From Hoplostethus atlanticus (lineage: Eukaryota; Chordata; Actinopteri; Trachichthyiformes; Trachichthyidae): a stretch of DNA of 64,000 nt. Location: the NCBI GenBank assembly GCA_034670405.1, contig JAXDDX010000212.1:416501-480500 (forward strand), given 5' to 3'. The position numbers and the translations under genes were made by a program. This document shows, piece after piece, positions 12,166 to 25,500 of this stretch. Numbering within the stretch: position 1 is the stretch's first letter; every line of letters starts with the position of its first letter. A model generated the notes under the pieces. It made no database searches. It had not been told where the DNA came from and saw nothing but the letters and a program-made list of their open reading frames with translations.

Positions 12166-15100
12166 GTGAGGCTCCGCCCACTTTGAGGCTGATTATGGCC
12201 ACAAATTGGCTTCACAAAAAATTTGAATCTGGCCAATTCTTGTCATCTATAGTGTGAGTTGGTCAGCCACTCATGCTGCATTCACATCATAAGACATCAT
12301 ATCACAGTAGATGCAAGCCTCCTACTAGAAAATACTATTCACTTCACCTTGCAGCTGGCAATTACCGACAAAGACTTCCTGAATTAAGGGAATACTTTTA
12401 TTCAAATGAAGGGAATGATATTTCATTTCAAATAAATAAGTCATTTGGTGATCATAACTTAAAATGCCATGGCAGGACACAACCACTTACTGGATTTTTG
12501 GTTTGTGGTTGACATTTCACTGTTTGGTTCACAAGTCAAGTGCATCACTCACTAAGTGCGTGTGTGTTAAGCTGATCAGGAGCAACCAAAGTCTATAGAA
12601 AACTACAATCATGGCGTCTGATGGCTTCAAATGGGCTTAAATGTGTCCAGTTGGGTGCTTTGAGTCATCAAGTTGTGCAGACAGTTATTCCTATGTGGCG
12701 TGACTGCAGCATCAAATCTGAACGTAGACCTACGGCAGCCAATGAGAGTTGAGTGAGAGAAGGAAAACAATACAGCAAGTGTGGAAAGAAAAATAGCCCA
12801 CCTCCATGTTTGTTTTGGTTCTGTTACGAGAGTTTGTTTTTTCACGAGATTGGCGGGCGCCGTGGCGTGAGAACTCAGTGTGTGTTCTCCAAATCAATAA
12901 TAAATGGAATAAACTTCAAAAGGACTGTCCAGACCCCTAGCACCCTTGTCTGAACTTTGACCCACTCACCCCTCAAACCTGACCTACGACCTTTTGTTAT
13001 ATATACTCGCCACAGGCAAGGACCATCTCTGTAATATGTCAAAGTTACCACCGCTCATTTATGAGTCCCTTCTGCTTTTAGAAGTTCTACTTCTGAGGAG
13101 GAATGTGTGTGATTGACAGCTCAGGACGTCCTGGGGATATAAGCGCATGAAGCTACACTCGTAACACCGAGACGTTTTGTGGTTCCGTTCAGCCTGTTCA
13201 TATTAGACTACATTGAAGGAGGCTTTCTTTTCACAGAAATCACTGCAGTGCCGTATCAGTTGGGGCATTTATGACTGGCCCCATTTTCCCTCTTCGTCTC
13301 TCCTCCTTGCTCTCTCGCTCCTTTCTTTCTCCTCTCTCTCTTTCTCCTCCCCCACATATTCAGTCCCATGCTGCGTGTTTGGCTCTGGAGATCTCAGTAC
13401 ACAATAACCAGGCCCTAAGCAAACCAACCCGCTGAGCTGCTGAGCTGGAGTTGTCACTAGTTCACCGGTTCTTCTTCTATTTATTCCAAACAAACTGCAA
13501 AACATAAAACGCATCACTTCCTGTCTCCAGAGGGTTTTTCCCAGGAAAGACCTACCTGACATTGGGTGTTTAGAACAGCAGATGGAAAAGCTTTCTTGAC
13601 CTGGATATACAGTATGTTGAATTTCTATTATATTGGTCAGCGAGAGATTAGCAAAGTGGACATTTATTTATTTGAAAAAGTTGGGAATTATTACTCAATC
13701 CAAATATATCGGTATTGGCCTTCCAAAACCCAAAGCAGGCACATAGCAGAGAGGAAAGGGAGATGGAGTGACTTGGAGAAGGAGTTGGGGATAGAGAGAA
13801 AGAAAGAGGGATGGAGGAAGAGAGAGAGAGGCCACAGAGGCTGGATGGTTTTGTCCTTTTATGGTCATGACAAACAGAGGGGGAGGGAGGATGGAGAACC
13901 CGTTTGGGGTAAGGGAGAATGAGGGAAGAGAGGGAAAAAAAGAGGACCAGGAGGAGTCATTGATGGAGAATGTCTGGAGAGAAGATTTGATGGAGGAGTA
14001 ACGGAGCAGGGAGGAAAGAGAAAGGATGGAGGGAGGAGGAGGAAAGGGTCAGGACAAGCAGTTTGTGGTGGGAGGAAAAGGCCTGAGAGGGAGTAGAGAG
14101 GGGAGAGAGGAAGGCAAGATAGGAGGAGGAGGAGGAGGAGGAGGAGAATCAAAGGCGATGAGCAAGGAGGAGAAAGGAAGCGCGGACGTGGTGGTGGGTG
14201 AGAGGGAAGGGAAAGGGGTGTGGCTGCGGGGAAATGTGTTAGGGAGTGACGGGGGAGTTAGAATGGGGGAGAAACCGTGACATGGAGGGAGTCAAATGAG
14301 TCCCTGCGTTTCCCTAGGGGCCTGAAAGGGTCAGTAGCAGGCCAAGAATGTTCCCATGAAACATAACGCCCACCACACACACACACACACACACACCATG
14401 CTGAAAAAAAGTCAGCTTCTCTGTGCTAGATGAATAAAATGTAAGCCTTATAATGAGGAATCTGCCCACACACACTCAACACAGTTGTAGCAGTACTTTA
14501 CATCAGTATTTGACTTCCACATATACTGTACGCGTTTGTCTTTGCACATTAACACTAACAAGCATGACAACACCCACACAAGCTGTGAGTAAAATTGGGG
14601 TGGCTGTGATGAAATGAAGCAACCAGTAGAGATTCTTTCAAAATAAAACAAGTTCACGGAAATGACATGAACCGAACATATAAGTCATCAATGAACATTT
14701 CGGTCGTTTCAGTAGGATAAGCATTCTATGCTAGGTGGTGAATCAGCTTAGACAACAGAGTAACCTGCTGAGACATCTCCCATTGTGCAGCATACCTGTA
14801 GCAATCGATAATGCAATAACTAAATGTAAAAAAACATCCCTCTAAATCAGTGTCAATACGTACGCCCTCGACCCGAGCCTGTGTACAACCGTGACGGGGG
14901 TCGATATAAATACCGAGCATCTCCAGCTGTCAGCTTTTTAGGAACTGAGAAAAACTGCCTCATTTTTAGCACGATGACCATATGTTTTTGTGGTTATCTG
15001 ATGAAACTTTGAAAAGGTTTCATAAGCCCAAGGGTGATCGAATTTTCACCAACCCACAGAGGACCATGTAATCCTTCAATTGAAGTTAAAGCATGAAAAT

Positions 15101-18100
15101 TGCAGTTGTAGTTGTTGTAGTGCCCAGTGCTCATGGTTTATGTATTTCATACTTTCTATTCAGCATAACTACCCCACCAGATGCTTGACCAATGCACTCC
15201 TGGTCATTCACTGCACATACAAGGCCTGTGTAGTGTAGTGCCATTCCACTGAAGAATTTTCAATATATATGTATATGTGTGTATATGTAGAGAAACGTGT
15301 ACTCTGCAGGGCCATAATTATAATATATATTGGGGGTGACACATCCCCCCCAATATATATTATAATATGCTCAAAATGTCCCCCCCCCCCCCCCCCCCCC
15401 CAATATATTGATATAAAAATATAAATAAATAAAAAAATTCTATGCTATGACAGGCAACCACGCACCACCGTCCAAAATAATCATTAGCAAATGTAATCAT
15501 AACTAAACTTAACAAATTGCCATTATTATTAATACCGGTTCTAGTATTACGGTGTACTGCAGTTCTGTGTGTGGTTTGTCCAAGTGGTGTTGCCGTACCC
15601 CAGCAGATGCCGTTGCTCGACTGCTGTGGGTACAATCAATGTCAAACACTGTACTGTCTCTCTATTTCATTACTTTCAAATGTATTAAAAAGTGAGGAAA
15701 TGAGTTTTCAAATTTTTATTTTTTTCTGGGGCGGGGCCCAGACCCCCCGGCAGATTTGGTCAACCCCCCCAATCTTGACTCCATGGCTATGGCCTTGGTA
15801 TTCTGCGCCCTTTACCGTAGTAAAGAAGTGGGATTTGAACCCACGCCTCAGAGACCACAAACCCTGTGGCGTCAGACCACTCTGCCATCCCGACTACGTG
15901 TGTGTCTGTGTGTGTGTTACGCATTGGGAGTTTTTGTTGGTGCTGGAAAATTTGCTTTGCACCTTTTTTTTTTAAAATTGTTTATGATTTTGATGCCGAA
16001 TCCTCTCCCCGTAGTGTTCCTTTGGATCGGGGACTCAAAACAGGTCACATGTCTGTTGAGTCGTCACATTACAGGAGCACTTTGATGTTAAACGTTCCCG
16101 TTGGAGCCACAGGTTGAACGTTTGCTCCAAGCTCCCCTTTGATCCATTGGCCACAGCAAACCTCATGTGAATCCCATGATCGCAAGGTGGACACGCATGC
16201 TCTCAAACAAGTAACTGTTCACGTGTGTGTGTGTGTGCGTGTGCGTGTGTCTGTGTGCACCATGGTTGCTGTGGTCTGAGGCTGAGGGGAAGAGACGGGG
16301 TCAGAGTATTTATATTCAAGAACAATCATGTTTTCTTGCACACTCACATTCCCCTAGCTTAGATTTCCCTTAAATGATGGTGTGGAGACTGACGGCATTT
16401 TTGAGGTTTTCACCCAATCTGTTTTTCTTCGCTGAAATGGTTCAAATAGCAGATTTGGTTTTGCACTGGGATGCTGCGCGCACACACACACACATACACA
16501 CACAGTTAAGCTAAGATATGTTGAACGACTGCAATGCGTGATTTATATATTCTTTGCTGTAAAGTAAAATAGATTATCTGAAGGTTTGTGGAAGCTGAAG
16601 AATGTGTTGTTTTTAGAGAGAGAGGGCGGTAGTTTGAGTGAAAGGGGTGATCTTAAAATAACTAGCCGGCCTTGTGAAAGTATGCAGCGAAGTGCTAGCT
16701 GCAGGAAAAGATGGATCTGTGGGACTCTGGATGTCTGGATGTGAATATATGTGTGACTGAATTGTGGGAATGCATGGTTCTGTCTGGCTGGTATGTCTGC
16801 TCTTTTGGTATTTTTAACTTAAACTGCACAGAGGTAAATTTCAATCAGCTATGTTGTCATGACAACAAAGTATTACAGTGCACAAACTAATTTTCTTTTA
16901 CTACTTTGGCTTATTACAAAAATACACCTGTCTTATCAGGCTAGATAACAAAGTAGTGCTGCAACAGAGACAAGCATCCCATCTCTACGTAGCCCACGTA
17001 GATTCACCCTATTTGCACAAATTATGATTATGGTCAACGGTGGGAAATCCTCTTGGCGCACAGGAAGTGACAAATCAAAACTTGAGAGAAATACCAAACT
17101 GTGTCCGAAACAGCAGTGAGCGAGCGCTTCATCCAGCTGGACTCGCCAACGAGGATTTCTTTGTAATAAAGTCCAAAAATACCACGCTGAAATAGGTTAT
17201 CAGAGAATTTCCCCTACACCGAAAGCCACTGGATGGCATGTCAGGAAGTAAATTGATTGATGTTTGATGTTTGATGTTCTGCCTTTTTCAAGCACATGTA
17301 ACTAATGGATATGAAATCGATGTGAAGTGGGTAGTTTGGTGAGCCCATGGTGTTCATTGTTCCTTAAAAGTAGTGGATTGGATCGGTGCCCTGCATGAGG
17401 AAGTGATACTGGCACATCCCTAATATACCCGTACACACTGTGATTGTTAGTGATGTTGCTTGCTGCCTAGAGGAAGGAAGGAGTCGGGGCTTCTGATGTT
17501 ACTCCTACACACGTACAGTATATACACACTGCAGATCTTGGTGTTTAGTAGTGTCATGTATTGTATTTAACCCCAGGGTTTGTGTATACACGCCTGTTGG
17601 TACCAGGTTTCACTCTGTCAGCTTGCAGGGTCCAGAAAGCCTCAGAAATCTAGAAAGATCACCAGAACACTGCAGGGATTTTAGATGGAGGGGTAAGGGT
17701 TCGAAATGGGTCGGATTAAGGTTTGAGGTTCGGTAATGAAAAAATCTATGGGATGTTGTCAAAAGTATAGTAACAAATAGTGTGTGTGTGTGTGTGTGTG
17801 TGTGTCACAGGTGGAGCAATCCAAAGTCCTGATAAAGGAAGGGGGCGTCCAGCTGACACTCACCATTGTTGATACACCAGGGTTCGGAGATGCAGTGGAC
17901 AACAGCAACTGGTGAGGAACTTGTGTGTGCGCGGCATAAGCCAGGGGTTTTCCCACAGAATTATATGGTTCCTTAAATGTTACCAAGAAACCAAGTATTT
18001 TACAGTCTCTCTTTTCCTCTTTTCTCACTCTCCTCTTCATCTTACTCTCACCTTCACCCCCCCCGACTCCCCCCTTTCCTCCATATTCCCAGTTGGCAGC

Positions 18101-19464
18101 CAGTCATCAACTACATTGACAGTAAGTGTGAGGACTTCCTGAATGCCGAGTCGAGAGTGAACCGCAGACTGATGCCAGACAACAGAGTCCACTGCTGCCT
18201 CTACTTCATTGCACCCTCAGGACACGGGTAGGTACTGCCTGAGATGAGATGAGATGAAATAAGATTAGGTTAGATGAGGTAGAATGAGGCGAGATGAGGT
18301 AAGTTACAGTAAGATGAGGTGATGTAAGAGGATATGAAATGAGATAGAACAAGATGAAAAACTGAGAAAAGTTGAGATGATGTAAGATGAGGTGACGAGA
18401 TGAGGTGATATAAGATGCAGTGAAAGGAGGTAAGTTGAGGTGAGATGAGATATTACATTACAGTCATTTAGCAGACGCTTTTCATCCAAAGCGAATTACA
18501 ATGGTGATAGTCAAAGCTATGTGGGGCTCGAACCCACGACTCTGAGACTTAGTCTCATGCTCTACCGACTGAGGTAGCCGGCCCAGATATGATAAATTGG
18601 GGTGCGATAAGGTAAAATGAGGTGAGATGAAATGAGTTAAGTTAATGTAAAAATGTGATGAGGTGAAATTGAATTGATTGATTGGAAATTGGGTCAGCTA
18701 ACAATAACAGGAAGGGAACCGCAAGGGAAAATAGAACATAATTAGAATAAAGAAAATGGGTTTATTTAAACATAACAAAACCAACAATTACAAGACTAGA
18801 ACGTATCGTAGTAATACATGAATGAGAATTATGGAAATGTGAGTAACAGCGGTAGGACGGATATGAAAAAGGGAAACAAATGAATGACAAAATCTGTACG
18901 CTATGAAATTAGGAAAACAAATGTTTATTTACAGCATATAAACAATGTGTGAAATAATCGCTCTAGCCAGTATAAAAAGGTTGCAACTAAAAGTACCGAC
19001 ACAACAGCGAATTTGAAACCAAGCCCATGTGACAAGACGTCCTTTAAAGTTGCCAGATCACGTTGGTCTAAGATCCTTATCGTTTGCTGCAAAACGAGTG
19101 TGCGTACGAACAGCCGACGGGTAACATGATTTCTGTTTTTACCTGCAATGGCTTAGTATAGTAGTATTCATTTGAGTCTGTGCAGTTATGTGGGCCTACA
19201 TCAGGAAGGAAAGGTGTGTGTGTCTCTACAGCTTCTTTGTCGAGACCATGGAGGGCTATGCAAGTTGTGTGTGTGCCTGCGTGCATGTCTATGCCATAGA
19301 TGAGGAGGCTGCCAGCGAGTGTTTGTGACCCTCAAAGGTTATATAACGCTCTCAGTTCTGCTCATGCTCAGTCAGGGTCTTGCTCTCCATCGCCAAGCCA
19401 CCCAATCACAATCCAGGCTAGAAGAGCAGCTCGAATAGAGGGCAGTCACACTCTGTCTTCCCTC

Positions 19465-19506
<42 letters not shown>

Positions 19507-22500
19507 CGCGTGTTAATTTGGCATCACCAGAACATTTGCTGCGTCTCGATGTAGCTACTGTTGCAGCCAATTAGTTTCCTCAAAGCCCAAAACCCGTCCA
19601 CATCACAGGCCCAGTGGAAAATCATCTAAATCGTCTCTCGTTTGTTGGGAAAGCTATAAAGTCATACCGAGTGTCTATGGCGTTACGGAATCATATGGTA
19701 ATAATACAATCCCATTCCACTGAAATGAAATGGCTTTAAAGGAAAAAAAGATACTTATATACCATCAATATGTGACGTTCACTGCTTTCCAAGTGTGTGG
19801 TAATTTACTTTAACGGTGTGTCCACTTTCCCTCAACCTACCTCATCTACTTCTACTTCAGTTAGCGATTTTAAACGCCATTGTAGCTGCACTGGAAATAC
19901 CAAAACATAAGAGTCTGCATGCCTTAAGACTGTTCAGCTCCTGTTCAGGTGATGTTTTAGGCCGACTTCAAACAGGGTCAGGGAGTTTTGATCCATTTTC
20001 TGTAGAATTCAGGAAATATCAGTTTTTTGTTCATTTTTTTACAAATTGATCACTTTACAGGAATATACCAGAATCTATTTTACAACTTGTTTCATGCATT
20101 TATTACAATAGATGGTGGTTTTCAGCCCAACTGCAGTGAAAACCAGACTACCCCAGACTACCCCACCCCTTCAAACCTACATAGGCAACTTAGCCAGTCA
20201 GCGAGAGGTAACTGTTTGGGTTTTGAGGACTTCAATACCCAGAAATCTTCTACGGTGATGTTGGTAAACTGCGCACAGCACACTCCAACCCGGCCGGTCC
20301 GTGATGACCAAAGGGATGAGACAGGAAAAGATCTGTAAAATCTACCGCTAGTTAGTCCAGGATGGAGAAGTGACCATACCCAAATTAAATTTGAGCCAAC
20401 AGGGTGAATCTACAGGGTCTCAATTAGTGGAGATGGGGCTCTTCTCTGTTGCAGCCCCTTGCCTAGACACACTGACACACTGACTCCTGTATTGTCTGGT
20501 ACATTCGTTGAAGGACCTGTATGATACAATTCACCATCCAGGGGTCTGTTCCAAGAAGCAGGTTCAGAGTCTAACCCTGCACTCTGAGTTGATTCATTCC
20601 GAGATGGCCAAGTCTGAGTTTTCGGGTTCCAGAACGGCTGATCTGAGTTAGTTCAATCAACTTTGAGTAAGTTCACCTTGAGTTAAGCGCGTGCGCGACG
20701 ACAATAAAAAGCCATCATCAATGGAGGTCCGATACTACGATTCACCATGGCAACCAGCAAGCAGAAGGGTCGTAAAGGAGAGGGAATTGGCGTGGGAGAG
20801 AATCGCTGCCCGAGTCAATGCGTACGTTTGAATGCAGCAGTGTATTCATTTAACATTTAACCACACTTTCTTATAATGTTACCTACATGTGAGAAAGTGG
20901 TGGAATGGTATAAGCGCTCTTGGCAGCAGCTGAAAATGAAATATAAAAACATTACAGTCATTTAGCAGACGCTTTTATCCAAAGTGACTTACAAAGGTGA
21001 TAGTTAACACTATGTGGGGATCGAACCCACAACCCTGAGACTCTAATGCTCTACCAACTGAGCTGTCTGGGCCAGACATACTTCAAATGGTGTACTTGGG
21101 GCGACAAATTAGAAAGGCAGATGTAGAAATGTAATTACTGGAACATAAGTTAGAGGTGGGTGCACGGTCACAGGTGAAATGTGTTGTTGGAACAATATAA
21201 AATACTAACTGTTGCTTTTGTATTTGTAGGAAATAAAGAAGACCAAATGAAAGGTGTCTTTATTTGACTGCTCGGGGTGGTGGTAGCTTAATCCGTGAAG
21301 TGTAAACGGCATATTATATCTCGGACAGCTCTTCCATCCTGGACATAGAACATCTAATCGGGTCTCAAAATCCTCTCCCGACGTGAGGCTATGCGAATTA
21401 CTTCCGCTTGAATATCGATCGGGTTACCGAGGAAAGGACACGCCATGTCCGACAGCTGCTTCAGGTTCAGCAGAGGGAGGAGACAGGGAGAAAGTCAGGG
21501 TTTGTTCAAGAAAACCTGCCAGCCAGCAGGTTAGGTTCACAGAGTCAGTTACCATGGTAACTGAATCAGAGTTTGAGTTACCTCTCTTTCTGGAACGGAA
21601 AACCCAGAGTTTCCCTCATCTCAGGGTTAACAAACTCAGAGTTTTCACTAAACCCGCTTTCTGGAACAAGCCCCAGGGCTGGTGTACACAGACACACACA
21701 CACACAAACACTCTTACTGAGTTGTTAGTGCATGTGGGATGAGTCCCTCTCTACCTCATATGCCCCCTCATATGACCGGTGAACAGCTGTTGCTCTTTGC
21801 ATTCCTGGAATAGGTAGCCCTCCTACCCCACCTACACACACACACAAACATGTAGGTGCATAGTTTATATGTACATGAATCAAAATTATTGTACATTCAT
21901 ATAGGCACACAGTAAACGGACACCTACTGCATTGAAACACACACCAGGAGGTTGTGTGTACATGAATCTAATTGGTTGTGCATTCATATATGCAGCAATC
22001 AAACACAAACATCTGTCCCTTAATGCTGTACACGCATGCCGCCGTGCATTCTGTCCACACCTCCGGCCCTTCGCTCCACAGCCCACCACCCCGATGCCCG
22101 GACAGAGCTCACTGTCTCTGGCCACGCAACCGGAGAAGAGTCCCCTTTGTTCTCCAGACAAGAGACGGAGAGCCCATGGGAGCGTTACAAAGACAATCCC
22201 TCATCAACCCACCATGACATAATAATGAGTCGTCACCAGAGAAGAAGAACACATTAGGCAAAACGTCAGTCACGCTCAACTGACTTCTTTGGTTTCCATT
22301 GCAGGGTTTTGTTTGCCCTCTCCTGGAGACCCACTGAATTACACCTAGTTTCAGCATTAAGGCAGTGAGGAAGGATCTCAGGCTGCTTTTGGTGTCTTTT
22401 AGGGTTTTGTAAATGAATTCTTAATTTGATGATCTTTCCACCAAGCATGAACAGATTGCCCATTTTGGTGCGGTTATTTTGCCCTTAATTTATTCATTAC

Positions 22501-25500
22501 TCATTATTACTAGCCCATGGCTTTGGTTATGGTTCTTTTAATAAAACCAATTCAAGTTGAAGTACTCAATCCTAAAAATGGAAGTAAAAGTAAAACTTCA
22601 GGTGAAAATAAACAGAAAAAACTGTTGAATAAATTGACTTCAGACCATCTCACGCCAACAATGGATGAAACTCCAAGCAGTTTTTGAGAAGTTTATTCCT
22701 CTGGTCTTACAAATAAAACAAACCCGATTGGTTGTTGAGGGCCGAAGTTCATCTCCGGCCAACTTATCATGGCTGACAAGCTTGGTGACCACTCACACAT
22801 CGGCCAAGATTCCATGGTCACTCAGCTCTATCGGAAATGAATGCACTTCTGGTGACTTGTTGATCACTTGCTCGCAGTGTGAACACAAGGTCGTGTTGTG
22901 GTTCTCATAGTTCTCTCTCTGTCTACCCTTCAGTCTGAAGCCGCTGGACATTGAGTTCATGAAGAGACTCCATGACAAAGTCAATGTCATCCCTCTTATC
23001 GCCAAGGCCGACACACTGACCCCTGAGGAGTGCCAACTGTTCAAAAAACAGGTGTGTGTTCCAAAAAATGTGTGTTTCGTGTACTCATATACGGTGCTAT
23101 ATGTACCCATCAGTGTCCAAACATGGTGGCAGAGATGCATGCATACATTTAAGTGTCCAAGCATTGGAAACCCTAACTAGTACTACTGGAATCCTGTACT
23201 TACTGTGTGTGGGGGGTGTTTGTGCGCGTACGTGCTACCTCTGTTTTATTTGCCCCCCCGCCCCCATTCCTCAGATCATGAAGGAGATTCAGGAACACAA
23301 GATTAAGATTTATGAGTTTCCAGACACGGAGGACGACGAGGACAGCAAGCTCATCCGCAAGATCAAGGTATTCAATCGCTAGTTAGCCACAACATGAAGA
23401 ATCAAAGACTTAATGACCTAGTGCCACGAGCAGAGTGAAGTAAATGGAGAGAGAGAGGCATAAACAGCTAATAGTCAGTCTGTCCGTCGAGCAATATCTG
23501 TCCCCTGAAGCAGCCTCTGTCCCATTTCCCAATGCCTGGCAGTCCCATTACAGAACTGGACATCAATACTGTATACAAGCCCAGTTAAATAACGTCCCCT
23601 GCTGACGGTCATCCATGGTAACTCTGTGTCCCAGTAATTGTTGCCTCTAGTAACAATTAGACATGCTAACTGCCACCCATAGTAACAATTGCCCCAAGGA
23701 ACTGCAAACCATAGTAACAATTGCCCCCAGTTACTTCCAATCATAGTAACACTCGTCAGTTACTGTTTACATGATTACCAATAATTCCATCTTATTCTGT
23801 TTGTGGGCAGACACAGGCCGAACCATAGCACCCAACAGGGGTCAGTAAAGTTTTACCTTATCTCATCAAGTAAAATAACCGCTGTATTTGTTTTCCCACC
23901 CCAGGAGAGGATGCCACTGGCGGTGGTCGGCAGCAACGTGGTGATCGAGGTGAACGGCAGGAAGGTCAGAGGTCGCCAGTACCCGTGGGGCGTGGCGGAA
24001 GGTAGGTCCACAGCCAGGTCCACAGCCAGCATCTCTGGGGGGGACAAAAGGGGAGGACAGGGCTTCAATTATGTGGCCAAGCTGCAAAGGTTGTATTGGC
24101 AGAAAATGAACTAATCAATGAAATTTGGACACTGGAGGTTTTGGGGTTAAGCAGGAATTGAGACATTGTGTGTCTGTATGTCGTTGGGCAAACGGTGGCA
24201 GTTGTGAGATGAAGGCTGAGGCATGTTGGTGTTTGTAGGTTGATGTTGTTGAGTGTGTCACCAGTCACTGTAACACCTCTATGGTAATGGATGGAGCATG
24301 ATATTTCCCACGGTGCATGTTTTCCAAGAAAGACTCCTTGTGGTAACTGATGATGTAGTAACTGCCAGAAAACGTAATACCATGTCAAAATGTTATTGAA
24401 ATGTCCCTCCACTGTAAATGAGTTGAAAATGTAATACAACCTCGTAAAGGGGCATTAGGTAATGACCATATTATCTGTAAGGGTTGATAGGGGTATTGAT
24501 CAGTATCAATCAGTATCAATGACTCAACGAATACTCCCTTCACTTCATTCCTTCAACTTTCAAAACGTCGACGTCGAACCAAATGCTGACATGCTGAAGG
24601 CCTCCGTAAAAGGACCACAGAGAGAAGCTGCGATATCAAATCTGAAAGTGGAGTGCCCTTGACAAAATGTGACTTTGTTTGTGTCAATTACAGGCCACCG
24701 TAGCTCCAGACTGGTGTAGGAGGAAATAAGTGATAAGTTCTATCAATGCTGTTGCAGTTCCCATGGTCCGAGGTGTTGTCTATCCAGATCCTTTTGTTTT
24801 TTGAATGAATGGGATTCTGTTTTAAAATGGGTGAAATAATGAGATATTACATATTTTAATGCATTACTGAATTTTAAAAATATATACCTCGTTTTGGGTA
24901 TATGGGCATTGTTAGTGTATTGAAATATTATTACTAATATTACTAAGTGCATTTTTTGGATTATGCCTTCAGATGAAAGTATGGCCAACATTAGCTGACA
25001 CCAAAGAACAAGAAGAATTTGCTCAATAATAATCAATATAAGACTTTCTATTTTTCTCCTGGATGTGTTTTCATGACATTCAGGAAGCCGATTTATTCAC
25101 TTTAACCCGACTGATGGAAGCGCACCTAATTCTCTTTTTTTTTTTTTGGTGCTATATCAAAAGGTTGCATAAAATGTGCTTGTTTGATGGATGGAAAAAT
25201 AGCTAATGGTGGACGGCAAGTATTATTATATAATGAGTTTAATTTCTTTTTTATGATATAATCTAATAATCTAATGATCAAGAAATAAATACAGTATGAG
25301 CCTGAACAAATGATTGCATTACTGAGAAATGCATTAGGTAAAAAGGTTTTATTACATTTTTGATGTTCGATTTCGATGTTTTAATTACACTTTGACAAGT
25401 CATTTCATTATCAGGCAGTTATTACATTATCAGCCGCTACACCCACCCTGCTGCCCCCTCAACACACACGCCTTCAGATAATGTGTATGTGGCACTGATG

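Larger units (their letters stand above)
12166..17810 (+). other. Septin 7 intron, 5.6 kb
   Basis: No coding exon recognised. Contents include a ~500-bp purine-rich strand (13741-14280), an inverted repeat next to poly-C (15317-15401), a decayed tRNA-Leu-like sequence (15819-15895), CA/TG microsatellites and otherwise unremarkable AT-rich sequence. Confidence 0.7.
18228..22933 (+). other. Septin 7 intron, 4.7 kb
   Basis: Non-coding. Holds a degenerate GATGA-type repeat with an inserted SINE, a PIF/Harbinger relic carrying a second SINE, CA/TG microsatellites (for example 19469-19499) and a repeat at about 20025-20125 that recurs at about 30430-30525 in a later intron. Confidence 0.7.

Noticed and set aside
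15819-15895. Functional tRNA-Leu gene
   Set aside because: The anticodon arm is shortened and the acceptor stem does not pair properly; only A- and B-box-like parts survive.
18520-18584. Functional tRNA-Lys gene
   Set aside because: The tRNA-like part is the head of a SINE with an L2 tail and lacks an intact anticodon loop.
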